DNA from: CAYTAP01 sp964435775
Lineage (GTDB): Bacteria; Planctomycetota; Phycisphaerae; Tepidisphaerales; Tepidisphaeraceae
Length of the DNA: 38,433 bases
Reading direction: 5' to 3'
NCBI GenBank assembly: GCA_964435775.1
Contig: CAYTAP010000020.1
Span: 1-38,433 of the forward strand
Each line of letters opens with the position of its first letter. The first letter of the stretch is position 1. The notes under the pieces were generated by a model that did not search any database, was not told the origin of the DNA, and saw nothing but the letters and a program-made list of their open reading frames with translations. Position numbers and translations under genes: made by a program. Positions 8,017-17,441 of this stretch are shown piece after piece.

Positions 8017-10035
8017 ATGTCGGCGCATATCGCCAATGCCTTCACCTTGATGCGGCGGGCGGGACATCGATTGATGGCTCGGCTGGGGGTGCGCGATGAG
8101 CAGGTGCTCCTGTTGCTGGCCGCCATTGTGGGGGTCATCACCGGTGCGGCGGCGGTGGGGTTTCATGAACTGATCAACTGGATCCGCGATCGGCTGTATG
8201 AGCGGATCGATCCATCGCTGCTCTACAGCCGATGGCTGGTGCTGCTTGTCCTTTTCCCGGCGATGGGGGGGCTGGCGGTTGGGCTGATCAGCCGGTATGT
8301 GTTTCGCCAGCGCGAGGGGCATGGGATCGTCGATGTCATTGAATCGGTTGTCCGATCCAGCGGGTTTGTCAAGCCGCTCATCGCGGTGGAGAAAATCCTG
8401 ACCTCGGCGATCACGATCGGGACCGGCGGATCGGCCGGGGCCGAGGGGCCGATCGTCCAGATCGGCGCGGCGATCTCATCGGGGGTCGGTCAGCTTTTCA
8501 ACGTGACGCGGGCGATGATGCCGATCCTGGCCGGGTGCGGGGCGGCGGCGGGGATCAGCGCGATCTTCAACGCACCGATCGGCGGCGTGCTTTTCGCCCT
8601 TGAAGTGATCCTTGGGGATTTTTCCCTGCGGACGTTCACGCCGGTCGTCGTCGCCAGCGTGATCGCCAACATGACGACCCGCGCGATCTTTCTGCACCTG
8701 GACACGCCGTGGAATGCGATCTTCGCCAGCAACGTGCTCAAGGTGAGCGAGAGCGGATTGCTCGATTGGGGGCAGGTGCCCAACTTCATCGTGCTGGGGC
8801 TTATCTGCGGCGCGGTGGGCGTCGCCATGACGCGGCTGATGTACCTGACGGAAGAGCGGTTTTCGCATCTCAAGCGCCTGGGCGCCTGGCGGCCGGCGAT
8901 GGGAGGGGCGCTCCTGGGGCTGATGGGTGTGGGCTATATCCTGGTGTTCGGGCATCTGCTGGCGCTTCGCGCGCCGACCGTGACGCATCCGAATGTGCCA
9001 GCGCACATGGGGGCTTCCAACTCCATCGCTCGCAACCCGTCCGTCGCCGATGATCCCCCCAGCGTGGTTGCACATGCGGCGGCGAGTACCCGGCACGACC
9101 GCGACGAGCGGCTGCGGCACAAGCCGTTTGCGGATTATTCGATGCCGGCGTTTTATGGTGATGGATACGACGTCGTCCGCGGACTGCTCGCGCATGATTT
9201 TTACACGATGATGCCGGGGTTGGGGGTTGTCATCCTGCTCGCGTGCCTGTGCCTGATCAAGGTGGTCGCCACATGTGTGACGCTCGGCAGCGGCGGGAGC
9301 GGCGGCGTCATCGCGCCGTCGCTGTTTCTCGGCGCAACGGCCGGAGCGGTGGTGGGGATTCTGCTCCAAGATACACAGTGGTTCCCGAACCTTCAGCCGG
9401 AACTGTATGCGCTGGTGGGGATGGGCGCGGTGCTCGCGGCGGTCATCCACGCGCCCCTGGCGTCGATCCTCATCTGTTTTGAAGTGACGGAGGATTACAA
9501 GGTCATGGTGCCGGCGATGCTCGCGTGCGTATTCGCCACGGGCTTTGCGCGGCTGATCTTCCGCGATTCGATCTACACGCTGACGCTTCGGCTCAGGGGG
9601 GTGCGGGTGGGATCGGGCGCGGACCTCACGCTGCTGCGGCGATTGACGGTGGAGGAGGTGGATTTGGAACCGGCGACGGTTGTGCGGCGGGAGGATCCGT
9701 TTCAGAAAGTGCTGGACATTTCCCGGGAGAGCGGCACGACGGATTTTGTCGTCCTTGATTCGTCGGGCGCCTACGCGGGGATGGTCGTCGCGGGCGATGT
9801 CAACACCGCGCTGATGGAGCGCGAGGCGGTGCCCCTGCTGCTCGTGGGGGAAATCATGCGGCCGGAGATTCCAACCGTCGCCTCGGCCGACGATCTGCTG
9901 ACGGCGTTGGATGCCTTCAATCGATACGATGTGAGCCGCCTGCCGGTGACGATCAGGCAAAGCGGGCGGATCATCGGGTTGATCAGCCGCTCAGCGCTGA
10001 TGAGAATGCAGCAGCGGGCGCTGGCGGAGGGATAG
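8017..10035 (+). CDS. ClC-family chloride channel with two CBS domains
   Basis: 672 residues from the ATG at 8017. ClC signature motifs are present: GGSAGAEGP with gating Glu E143, NAPIGGVLFALE, and GSGGSGGVIAPSLFLGA. The C-terminus (about 540-665) holds two CBS domains, which bind adenine nucleotides in relatives. In H+/Cl- antiporters the FALE motif is followed by a second, proton-handling Glu (E203 in the E. coli protein). Here that residue is Val197, as in true channels, so passive anion flow is more likely. An insert of about 100 residues (340-440) with a His/Asp/Arg-rich loop splits two helices. The frame is open upstream to 7846, overlapping the divergent gene, so the start is uncertain; 7945 is an alternative. 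Confidence 0.9.
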   Translation: MSAHIANAFTLMRRAGHRLMARLGVRDEQVLLLLAAIVGVITGAAAVGFHELINWIRDRLYERIDPSLLYSRWLVLLVLFPAMGGLAVGLISRYVFRQREGHGIVDVIESVVRSSGFVKPLIAVEKILTSAITIGTGGSAGAEGPIVQIGAAISSGVGQLFNVTRAMMPILAGCGAAAGISAIFNAPIGGVLFALEVILGDFSLRTFTPVVVASVIANMTTRAIFLHLDTPWNAIFASNVLKVSESGLLDWGQVPNFIVLGLICGAVGVAMTRLMYLTEERFSHLKRLGAWRPAMGGALLGLMGVGYILVFGHLLALRAPTVTHPNVPAHMGASNSIARNPSVADDPPSVVAHAAASTRHDRDERLRHKPFADYSMPAFYGDGYDVVRGLLAHDFYTMMPGLGVVILLACLCLIKVVATCVTLGSGGSGGVIAPSLFLGATAGAVVGILLQDTQWFPNLQPELYALVGMGAVLAAVIHAPLASILICFEVTEDYKVMVPAMLACVFATGFARLIFRDSIYTLTLRLRGVRVGSGADLTLLRRLTVEEVDLEPATVVRREDPFQKVLDISRESGTTDFVVLDSSGAYAGMVVAGDVNTALMEREAVPLLLVGEIMRPEIPTVASADDLLTALDAFNRYDVSRLPVTIRQSGRIIGLISRSALMRMQQRALAEG

Positions 10036-10076
10036 AGGCGCATCCTCCCTTGTCGCCGCCAACCCGCCGACCGCAT

Positions 10077-10143
10077 AAAAAGGGGACATCACTCAATATT
10101 GGGCATTGAGGAGAGCGACTAAAATGAGTGATGTCCCCTTTTT
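10077..10143. terminator. Perfect 19-bp inverted repeat, likely bidirectional terminator
   Basis: Arms 10077-10095 and 10125-10143 are perfectly complementary (AAAAAGGGGACATCACTCA), with a 29-base loop. It lies between the convergent ClC and dehydrogenase genes. The A-tract and T-tract on the outer edges suit termination in both directions. The shape also resembles small palindromic repeats mobilised by REP-associated transposases. Confidence 0.7.
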
Positions 10144-10169
10144 GTAAGTTCATCCTCTGCTTGTCGCGG

Positions 10170-10937
10170 TCAATCCGCGGGTCGGATCGTCAATTCCTCG
10201 ACGATCGCGCGGGGGGGGAGGTCGATGGCGAGCACTGCGCAGGCGGCGATGTCGTCCGGTTGGAGCATCTTCCGGCGCGCTTCGGCGTCGACGGCGACGG
10301 GGCGCTTGTTCAAAAGCGGCGTGTCGATGTCGCCGGGGAAAATGCCGCAGGCGCGGATGCCGTGGTGGCGCTCCTCCGCGTTGATTGATTGGGTCAGCCC
10401 GCGCAGGGCGAACTTGCTGGCGACATACGCCGGGCCGGCCTTGGCGCTGGCGCGCAGGCCGGCGTCGGAGATGATGTTGACGATCGTCCCGCGGCGATGA
10501 CGCCGCATGTGGGGCAAAAACGCCTGGCAGCAAAGATACGCGCCGGTGAGGTTGATTGAGAGGATCTTCTGATAGTCCTCATATGTAAGATCGGCCAGCG
10601 AGCGGTTGGGGACGTTGATGCCGGCGCAGTTGATCAGCAGATCGACGCCGCCGGCGCCCGTGGGATCATCCGACGTTGCATCACCGAGCGCGAACGCCGT
10701 CATGGCGGCAACGTCGGCGGGATCGGAGACATCGCAGACGAACGAGGTCATGGGCGCACGATCCGCCTCGGACGGAATCTCGTTGGCAAGCTCAATCGTC
10801 TGGCGCAACGCCTGCTCATGGCGTCCGAGGAGGATGACCCGCCGGCCCCGCGCCGACAGCGCCAGGGCAACCGCCCGTCCGACGCCCGATCCGCCGCCGG
10901 TGACGACGCCGCGGGCATGAGGGATGGATGCGACCAT
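10170..10937 (-). CDS. Short-chain dehydrogenase/reductase (SDR family)
   Basis: 255 residues, classical SDR length. It has the Rossmann motif TGGGSGVG (13-20), the NCAG motif (103-106), N129 and a catalytic S157-Y171-K175 set (YVASK). The basic residues after the second strand (GRH) hint at NADP(H). Family members oxidise or reduce alcohols and ketones of many kinds, so the substrate is unknown. The ATG at 10937 has GGAG six bases upstream. It is followed by the palindromic terminator and preceded, 184 bases away, by the MCE gene on the same strand. Confidence 0.92.
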   Translation of the reverse strand: MVASIPHARGVVTGGGSGVGRAVALALSARGRRVILLGRHEQALRQTIELANEIPSEADRAPMTSFVCDVSDPADVAAMTAFALGDATSDDPTGAGGVDLLINCAGINVPNRSLADLTYEDYQKILSINLTGAYLCCQAFLPHMRRHRRGTIVNIISDAGLRASAKAGPAYVASKFALRGLTQSINAEERHHGIRACGIFPGDIDTPLLNKRPVAVDAEARRKMLQPDDIAACAVLAIDLPPRAIVEELTIRPAD

Positions 10938-11121
10938 GCAAAGCTCCGATGCTCAAGGCCAGAAATCCGTGCCGCGGACTTTTGTGCTGCCGCCGCGTCC
11001 GGTTCGTGACCGATGCGGATGAGGCGATCCACAACGTGGCGGGATCAGAAGCGAATCGCTGCAAGTGGATGGGGCTGGCTCCCGCGACATCTGCCGTGTC
11101 AGGCCACGCGGCAACTCCGGC

Positions 11122-12090
11122 TCACTTTCCCAACTTCAAGCTCACGCCCTCCTGCTCCCATTGCAATGCGAGGCGCTGGAGGTCTTTGATCGTGAGGTTG
11201 AGTTGCGCGACGGCATCGACCAGGCCGGCGTAGAGTTTGGGGTCATTGACGAGCAGGCCGGCTGTCCCTTTGCCGGAATCTATCTTGGAGGAGATCGACT
11301 GGAAGGATTCGAGGACCTTGGAGACCTGCTCAAGCCGCGCCGACATCTGCTTTGCCAAATCGTCCACATGCCCCTGGGTGCTTTTGATCGTCGAACCGGC
11401 GTCGCTGACGACGGTCTCAAGCTGCTTGCTGAGGCGGCTGGCGTTCTCGGTCGTTTCGCGGATGTTGGCCATGGAAACCCGCAGATCGTCGCGGAGCTTT
11501 TGATCGCCGACGACGCCCTGGAGTTCATCCATCACCTTGCCGGCCTTCTCGAGCTGCGTGCGGGCGGTGTTGACGGTTTTATCAAGGTCATCGATGACGT
11601 TCGATTCCCGCAACTGCTGCGAGGTCTTCTTCAGTTCGCTCGCCAGTTCGGCAAATTCCGGCGGGAGGAGGTCCAGCCCGATGAACTTGGCGGGCAATTC
11701 CTGATCCGGTTTCAAATGTCCCTGGGGTTCCTTTCCGATGAGGTCGAGGTTCATCGTCGCGCCGCTGCCGACGATGCCGACCGAGCGGATGAGTCCCTGC
11801 ATGTTGGCCGGAAGGGGGGGGGACTTGTCCACCATCGCTTCGATGATGATGTGCTGCTCATCAGCGGCGCGCCGGACCTTGGTGATCATCCCCACCCGCA
11901 CGCCGCGATAGGTGATGTTGGAACCCTCATCGAGCCCATCGGCGCGGTCGGAGACAAAATGGACGGGGATCTGGGGCGTGGCGAAAAGCCGGGCGGGCGC
12001 ATCGCCAAACCGCAGGCTCATCCAGCCCAGGATGATGAGCCCGCCAAGGACGGTGAGCCCGACCATGATGTTTTTTCGGTACGATGACAT
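11122..12090 (-). CDS. MCE (MlaD-like) domain protein, probable lipid-transport component
   Basis: 322 residues. A single N-terminal membrane anchor (about 9-27) is followed by one MCE domain (about 38-118; FVSDRADGLDEGSNITYRGV, VGIVGSGATMNLDL) and a long helical region (about 140-290) with heptads. This is the build of periplasmic MlaD/YrbD-type substrate-binding proteins, which form hexamers and carry phospholipids between membranes with an MlaE permease and MlaF ATPase. Neither partner gene is next to it, so it is an orphan here. It is divergent from the metallopeptidase gene, and 12091-12186 must hold both promoters. Confidence 0.88.
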   Translation of the reverse strand: MSSYRKNIMVGLTVLGGLIILGWMSLRFGDAPARLFATPQIPVHFVSDRADGLDEGSNITYRGVRVGMITKVRRAADEQHIIIEAMVDKSPPLPANMQGLIRSVGIVGSGATMNLDLIGKEPQGHLKPDQELPAKFIGLDLLPPEFAELASELKKTSQQLRESNVIDDLDKTVNTARTQLEKAGKVMDELQGVVGDQKLRDDLRVSMANIRETTENASRLSKQLETVVSDAGSTIKSTQGHVDDLAKQMSARLEQVSKVLESFQSISSKIDSGKGTAGLLVNDPKLYAGLVDAVAQLNLTIKDLQRLALQWEQEGVSLKLGK

Positions 12091-12186
12091 CGTATAACGT
12101 CGGGTGCTTGTATCTTTTGACGGCTATTGTTGCAAGTCGGAGGAAGGTTGACGAAGAAGCTCCCTAATCGGACAAAGAAGGACGCA

Positions 12187-13584
12187 ATGAACATGATATG
12201 GGTCCGAAAGGGCGTCGGCCAAGGGATTACGGACGATCATTTGATGAAATGGAGTGCGATTATTTTCAAGCTCTCGACGGTGCTTCTGGTGGCGACGTTC
12301 CCGATGGTGATGACGTGCTCGGCCGAGGCCGCACGCCCCGCCCGGACGGGCTTGAATGATCCCGCCGTCGCGACGGACAGCATGCCGTCCTATGCCACCC
12401 GCTATTACCAGATCTACACCGATTTGCCCCGCGACGATGTGCGGGAGGCGGCCATTCGGATGACCAAAATGGCCGAGGAATATCACGACCGCACCGCGGG
12501 GTTCTCCGGATCGATCAACCAGCGCCTCCCGTTTTATTTATTTCGCAGCGCCAATGATTACTACGCCGCCGGCGGGATTCCCGGCAGCGCGGGGGTCTTC
12601 ACCGGCAGCAAGCTGATGGCCATCGCCGGGGAGCATGTCGGCGCGGGGACATGGCACATCATTCAGCATGAGGGGTTTCACCAATTCGCGGCGTACGTCA
12701 TTCGCGGCAATCTCCCGGCATGGGTGAACGAAGGGCTCGCCGAATACTTTGGCGAAAGCATCTTCACCGGCGATGGCTTTGTGACGGGCGTTGTTCCGCC
12801 GGAGCGTTTGTCGCGATTGAAGGATGAGATGAAGGGCGGTCGGCTCAAAAGCATCAAGGACCTGATGCTCCTGTCCCACGCGCAGTGGAACGGCGAGATG
12901 AGCCTGGCCAACTATGACCAGGCGTGGTCGCTGGTTTATTTTCTCGCGCATGGCGATGGGGGCAAATATCAGCCGGCGTTCGTCGCGTTCATGAAGGACA
13001 TCGCCCGCGGCGTCCCGTATGCCAAGGCGTGGCTGGATCGGTTTGGCCCGGCCGATCCGCTCGAGGCGCGGTGGAAGGCATACTTCACGCAGTTGCCGCC
13101 CGATACGTCGGCCGATCTGATCGCGCAGGCGCGCGTCGCGGTGCTGACGAGTTTTCTGGCGCGGGCGACGGCGCAAAAGCAGCGGTTCGAGTCGTTCACC
13201 GCGTTTCACGAGGCGGCCAAGAGCGGCGGGTTAAAGATCAGCGATGCCGACTGGCTGCCTCAGACGCTGCTGGAGGATACGTTGCGACGGCTCGATCCCG
13301 AAGCCCAGTGGTCGCTGGGCGCGGATCCACAGCGGTCGCCGGAGGTGGTGTGTGCGTCGTCGGATGGGGTGGATTTCACCGGGCGGTTCACGCTTTCGGG
13401 CGATCAGGTGAAACGCGTTTGGGTTGAGATCGATGATCTGGGTAAAACAGTGACCTTGGCGCGAAAGCTGGTTGCCGAAGACAAAAAGCCCGAAGCGCGA
13501 ACGATCTTGCGCAATGCCCTCCGCGATCATCCCCGCTCCCGCGCCGCGGCCGAGGCGCGAAAGCTGATGGGAGAGATTCGCTAG
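12187..13584 (+). CDS. Exported DUF1570-type metallopeptidase-like protein
   Basis: About 465 residues. A long N-terminal positive stretch leads into a hydrophobic signal segment (MKWSAIIFKLSTVLLVATF) ending near CSAEA. The zinc-peptidase motif HEGFH (H161, E162, H165) is followed by NEGLAEYFGE, whose E182 or E186 is a candidate third ligand. This fits DUF1570-like proteins common in planctomycetes. The C-terminal part is helical, ending in a TPR-like segment (KPEARTILRNALRDHPRSRA). The ATG at 12187 has AAGGA four bases upstream. A shorter start at 12244, right at the signal peptide, is also reasonable. The substrate is unknown. Confidence 0.78.
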   Translation: MNMIWVRKGVGQGITDDHLMKWSAIIFKLSTVLLVATFPMVMTCSAEAARPARTGLNDPAVATDSMPSYATRYYQIYTDLPRDDVREAAIRMTKMAEEYHDRTAGFSGSINQRLPFYLFRSANDYYAAGGIPGSAGVFTGSKLMAIAGEHVGAGTWHIIQHEGFHQFAAYVIRGNLPAWVNEGLAEYFGESIFTGDGFVTGVVPPERLSRLKDEMKGGRLKSIKDLMLLSHAQWNGEMSLANYDQAWSLVYFLAHGDGGKYQPAFVAFMKDIARGVPYAKAWLDRFGPADPLEARWKAYFTQLPPDTSADLIAQARVAVLTSFLARATAQKQRFESFTAFHEAAKSGGLKISDADWLPQTLLEDTLRRLDPEAQWSLGADPQRSPEVVCASSDGVDFTGRFTLSGDQVKRVWVEIDDLGKTVTLARKLVAEDKKPEARTILRNALRDHPRSRAAAEARKLMGEIR

Positions 13585-13628
13585 CGGCGGTTGCGTCAAG
13601 CGAAGAAGCGTTTACTCTTGCTCACGCC

Positions 13629-14954
13629 ATGTTGCGAATACTTCAATTATCCGATCCCGCGGATGCGGCGAGAGTTGAAACGCTGCTGGGGGCGCTGCGC
13701 CTGGACGCGGCGGATCTGGCTTTGTCGCGCGGCGGGCGGGCGTCGGCGGCGTCGGCGGTGCAGGCGATCCTCGCGGATGTCGCCGAGCGCGGCGATGACG
13801 CGGTGGTGGACTCGGCGCGCCGCTTTGATGATCCGAATTTCACAGCCGATCAGATTCGCGTGACCCCCGAGGAGATGTCCGACGCCGTGAAGCGGATTTC
13901 CCCTGATCAGCTTGAGGCACTTCGACGGTCGATCCGGCAGGTGCGGGAGTATCAGGCGCACGTCATGCCCCACGATCCGCAGACGCTCCATCGGCCGGGC
14001 GTGGAACTGGGGTTGCGATTCACTCCGCTGGCGAGCGCCGGATGCTATTTCCCCGGCGGGCACGCCGCATACCCCTCGACGCTCATCATGCTCGCGGTTC
14101 CGGCGCAAGTGGCGGGAGTGAAGCGCGTCGTCGCCTGCACACCGCCCAGCCGGTTTGGGCGATCCGATTTGGTGCTGGCGGCGTGCCATGAACTGAAACT
14201 GACAGAAGTCTTTCGTGCCGGCGGGGCGGCGGCGATTGCCGCACTGGCGTTTGGAACAAAGACGATTCCAGCGGTGGACAAGATCGTCGGGCCCGGCAAT
14301 TTGTATGTGCAGCTTGCCAAGCGCGCGGTGGCCGGGGGTGTCGCCATTGATGGGTTTTTGGGTCCGAGCGAAATCCTCACGCTCGCAGACGACAGCGCAC
14401 ACGCCCGATTTGTTGCCGCCGACTTGATGGCGCAGGCCGAGCACGATCCCGGCTCCTGCTATCTCTTGACGACCAGCGGCGTGCTTGCCCGGCGGGTGGT
14501 GGAGGAAGTGCAGCGGCAGATGGGCGTGGCCGACCGTTCGGCGGCGATCGACAAGGCGATGACCGAATACAGCGCGATCATTGTTGATGAATCGATGGAC
14601 AAGCTGATTGATTTGGCCAACCGCTTTGCAGCCGAGCATGTGAACCTTCAGGTGGCCGACGAAAAAGGAGTGCTTGAAAAGCTCGTCAATGCCGGCGCGA
14701 TTTTCCTGGGGGGTTATTCGCCCGTCGCGGCGGGGGATTACGTCGCTGGTCCGAGCCACTGCCTGCCGACGAACACGACGGCGCGTTTCGCAAGTGGGAT
14801 CAGCGTGTACGAGTTTCTCAAACGGTCGAGCGTCGTGCGGTATACGAAGCAGGGGTTGGCCGCCGATGCTCCGCATATCGTCGCGCTCGCCAATGCCGAG
14901 CATTTGGGGGCGCATGCCCGGAGCGTTGACGTTCGGTTGTCGGGCGATCAATAA
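13629..14954 (+). CDS. hisD: Histidinol dehydrogenase
   Basis: 441 residues, standard length. HisD performs the last two steps of histidine synthesis, oxidising L-histidinol to histidine with two NAD+ and a zinc ion. Clear motifs: ASAGCYFPGG, DKIVGPGNLYVQLAKR, DGFLGPSEIL, AQAEHDPGS with zinc ligands Q269 and H272, AAGDYVAGPSH, and the terminal AEHLGAHARS. No other his genes are nearby, so it is not in a his operon here. The gene before it on the same strand ends 44 bases upstream. Confidence 0.97.
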   Translation: MLRILQLSDPADAARVETLLGALRLDAADLALSRGGRASAASAVQAILADVAERGDDAVVDSARRFDDPNFTADQIRVTPEEMSDAVKRISPDQLEALRRSIRQVREYQAHVMPHDPQTLHRPGVELGLRFTPLASAGCYFPGGHAAYPSTLIMLAVPAQVAGVKRVVACTPPSRFGRSDLVLAACHELKLTEVFRAGGAAAIAALAFGTKTIPAVDKIVGPGNLYVQLAKRAVAGGVAIDGFLGPSEILTLADDSAHARFVAADLMAQAEHDPGSCYLLTTSGVLARRVVEEVQRQMGVADRSAAIDKAMTEYSAIIVDESMDKLIDLANRFAAEHVNLQVADEKGVLEKLVNAGAIFLGGYSPVAAGDYVAGPSHCLPTNTTARFASGISVYEFLKRSSVVRYTKQGLAADAPHIVALANAEHLGAHARSVDVRLSGDQ

Positions 14955-15010
14955 ATGGACATGGTTCAGCCCGGTGCGGTAGAATCTCATCTCACAAAAG
15001 AGGAAGCCAA

Positions 15011-15463
15011 ATGGACCAAAAGGAATTAGCCAAAAGTGGCCTGAAGAGTGTTCGCTCGTTCTGGCAGGATTTCAAATCGTTTGCCATGAAGGGGAACATG
15101 CTGGATCTGGCCGTTGCGGTGGTGATTGGAGCCGCATTCGGAAAGATCATCACATCGCTGGTGCAGGACATCATCATGCCGCTCGTGAGTTATGTTCTGC
15201 CTCAGGGCATGAAGTACACCGAATGGAGCTTGGGGAAACTCATGGTCGGCAAGTTCATTAGCGCGCTGATCGACTTCCTGATCATCTCATTGTCGGTGTT
15301 CATTGTGCTGGTCAAGGTTGTGGGCGGGGTGATGAAGTCGGTGGAGAAGGAACCGGCGCCGTCCGAACCGACGACCAAGGAATGCCCGTTTTGCCTGTCT
15401 GTGATCCCGCTCAAGGCGGTCAAGTGCTCGCACTGCACCGCCGATCTGCCCGCGATGTCGTGA
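15011..15463 (+). CDS. mscL: Large-conductance mechanosensitive channel MscL with C-terminal zinc ribbon
   Basis: 150 residues. The N-terminal part is typical MscL: FKSFAMKGNMLDLAVAVVIG and AAFGKIITSLVQDIIMP form the amphipathic helix and TM1; TM2 lies at about 81-103. The channel opens under membrane tension to release solutes during osmotic downshock. In place of the usual charged C-terminal helix there is a short linker and a four-cysteine ribbon, C125-x2-C128 and C139-x2-C142 (CPFCLS, VKCSHC). AGAGGA six bases before the ATG supports the start. A TAGAAT box at 14981 could be its -10 element. Confidence 0.95.
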   Translation: MDQKELAKSGLKSVRSFWQDFKSFAMKGNMLDLAVAVVIGAAFGKIITSLVQDIIMPLVSYVLPQGMKYTEWSLGKLMVGKFISALIDFLIISLSVFIVLVKVVGGVMKSVEKEPAPSEPTTKECPFCLSVIPLKAVKCSHCTADLPAMS

Positions 15464-15521
15464 GCCGCGGGGGCGTACGCGTTATTTCATGAGCGCGCCG
15501 GTCATCGTCCGATAACCATCG

Positions 15522-17441
15522 ATGATGGTTGAACGGTTGATCCATGCGCTGATTCGATCTGAAAACGAAGCGGCCGACGACACCCTGCTCGAGGCGTTGA
15601 ATCTCGGCAACGAGCCGGAACAGGCCAGGGTGCTTGATGCGCTGCTTCGCCGTCAGAGCGTTCGCGGCCTCTCCGGGGTGGTGGGGGCGTATGAGGCGCT
15701 GGCCGACCCAATGAAGCTGGCCATCCTGTCGCAGATCCGGCTGTTTCACAGCGCGCTGCGGGAATGCGGACGGAGCGACGATCACCAACTCCGCCGCGCC
15801 GCGATGAAGTTGATCGCCATCGGGCGACAGGGGAGATTGTCCTATGTGTTGTCCGAAAATCTGAATCACGCGGAGGAAACGCTCTCTCGCCCGGCGGTCG
15901 AAGCTCTTGTGGCACTGGCGCGATGGGTGTCCACGCAAACGCGCAGCCTGCACACGCTCGATCCCGCCGACCGTGCCCAGGCGTATGAGCAGGTGATCGC
16001 CGAGCGTCCGGAGATCGAACAAGCCGTCGCCCGCGCGATGGACATTCATCGCGGCCGGCATGGCGCGGAATTGATGCGGGCGGCGCTCCTGTTGTGTGAC
16101 TGGCCGGGGAGCAAAACGCTTGCGATTCTCCACACCGCCAAGCATGGCGGGCAAAGCGCGATGGTTCGGCGGTTGCAGCAGCCGCCGGCCGCTGAGCATG
16201 TCGAGGCATTTTTGCTGGGGGCGAGCCACGGGGGCTTGCGGACGCATTTCGGCGCGGCGTTTTCGCATATTGACGAAGCGCCTGTCCTTGATGCGCTGCT
16301 TCGGAAAACACACTGGCTCAAGGATGGGCAGCTCCAGGCGTGCATGAAGGAAGTGACGCGGGGCACCTGGTGGGGCGATGGGGAATTGGCCCATGATATC
16401 GAGAGGCGAACACCCGGCGACGCGGCGGGCATCGGCGAATGGCTGGGCGTCTCCGGTGTTCACGATGTCGTTCAGGATGAACGGATGAACCGCCTCCGCG
16501 AGCACGCGGCCGGAGATTTCACGGCGCGTCTTCGTCTCCTGCGTGTCGCGCTGCAGCGCCCGCGCGGGGCGTCGGTATCGCTGATTCGCGCGTTTCTGAG
16601 CGACAGCGATGAACGTCTCGTGCGACTGGCGGCGCGGGAGATCATCCGCCGCAAGCCGCGCGATTTTGAAAACATGCTCCTGCAGTTGATGACCAGCGCC
16701 CCCGAGAGCGTGCGCCGTGTGATCAGCCGGTCGCTTGGGCAAGCGGGATTCGATCATTTCTGGAAGCGATTCGACCAGCTCCCGCGCCCCACCCGCAAGG
16801 CTGCCGGTCGGGCGATGTTGAAAATCCTCCCCGATGTCATCCCGCGCCTCACCCGCCGCCTGATCAGCGGCGCCCAGGATCAGCGGATCAAGGCGCTGCA
16901 AATCACGCAGGAGCTTGGGCTCTCCGGCGCCATGCGGGATTCGCTCAAGCAATTGTGCGCCGATCCCAATGCCCGGATTCGCAGCAAGGCGGTGTGCGTC
17001 GTGGCGCAGGAAAAGGATTTCCCGCTGGAAACACTTGTCGAACGGGTTCTCCGCGACACCGATGCTCGTGTCCGCGCAAACGCCATCGAGGCGCTTGAGA
17101 ATCGCATCACGCCCGCGTTTCTTCCCCTCCTCGTCCAGCGGGCGCGGGCCGCCAACAACCGTGAACGCGCCAATGCGATCAAGGCGCTGCATTCGATGCG
17201 CATCAGCAGTTTCAGCACGCAACTCGCCGCCATGCTCCGCGACGAGCGCCCCGAGCATCGCATCTCGGCGCTGTGGGTTTTGCGTCACATCGGCTGGTGG
17301 CAACTTCTTCCCGACGCCGGCGACATGGCCAAGGGGGATCCCAACCTGCGCGTCCGCCGCTATGCGCTGGGCGTGCTCAAAACCGTCGCCGACATCGCCG
17401 GGGTGAAAAAGGGGACCATGGATCGAAAGGCGGCCGGGTGA
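15522..17441 (+). CDS. HEAT-repeat protein
   Basis: About 639 residues, almost wholly alpha-helical, with repeating helix pairs of about 30-37 residues, for example LVERVLRDTDARVRANAIEA, ERANAIKALHSMRISSFSTQ and HRISALWVLRHIGWWQLLPD. This is the HEAT/armadillo scaffold used for protein-protein contacts. No catalytic motif is visible, nor any signal peptide or membrane segment. A 688-codon open frame on the other strand covers the same region, but its composition looks like a shadow. Two adjacent ATGs (15522, 15525) could serve as start. The next gene overlaps its stop by one base. Confidence 0.8.
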   Translation: MMVERLIHALIRSENEAADDTLLEALNLGNEPEQARVLDALLRRQSVRGLSGVVGAYEALADPMKLAILSQIRLFHSALRECGRSDDHQLRRAAMKLIAIGRQGRLSYVLSENLNHAEETLSRPAVEALVALARWVSTQTRSLHTLDPADRAQAYEQVIAERPEIEQAVARAMDIHRGRHGAELMRAALLLCDWPGSKTLAILHTAKHGGQSAMVRRLQQPPAAEHVEAFLLGASHGGLRTHFGAAFSHIDEAPVLDALLRKTHWLKDGQLQACMKEVTRGTWWGDGELAHDIERRTPGDAAGIGEWLGVSGVHDVVQDERMNRLREHAAGDFTARLRLLRVALQRPRGASVSLIRAFLSDSDERLVRLAAREIIRRKPRDFENMLLQLMTSAPESVRRVISRSLGQAGFDHFWKRFDQLPRPTRKAAGRAMLKILPDVIPRLTRRLISGAQDQRIKALQITQELGLSGAMRDSLKQLCADPNARIRSKAVCVVAQEKDFPLETLVERVLRDTDARVRANAIEALENRITPAFLPLLVQRARAANNRERANAIKALHSMRISSFSTQLAAMLRDERPEHRISALWVLRHIGWWQLLPDAGDMAKGDPNLRVRRYALGVLKTVADIAGVKKGTMDRKAAG

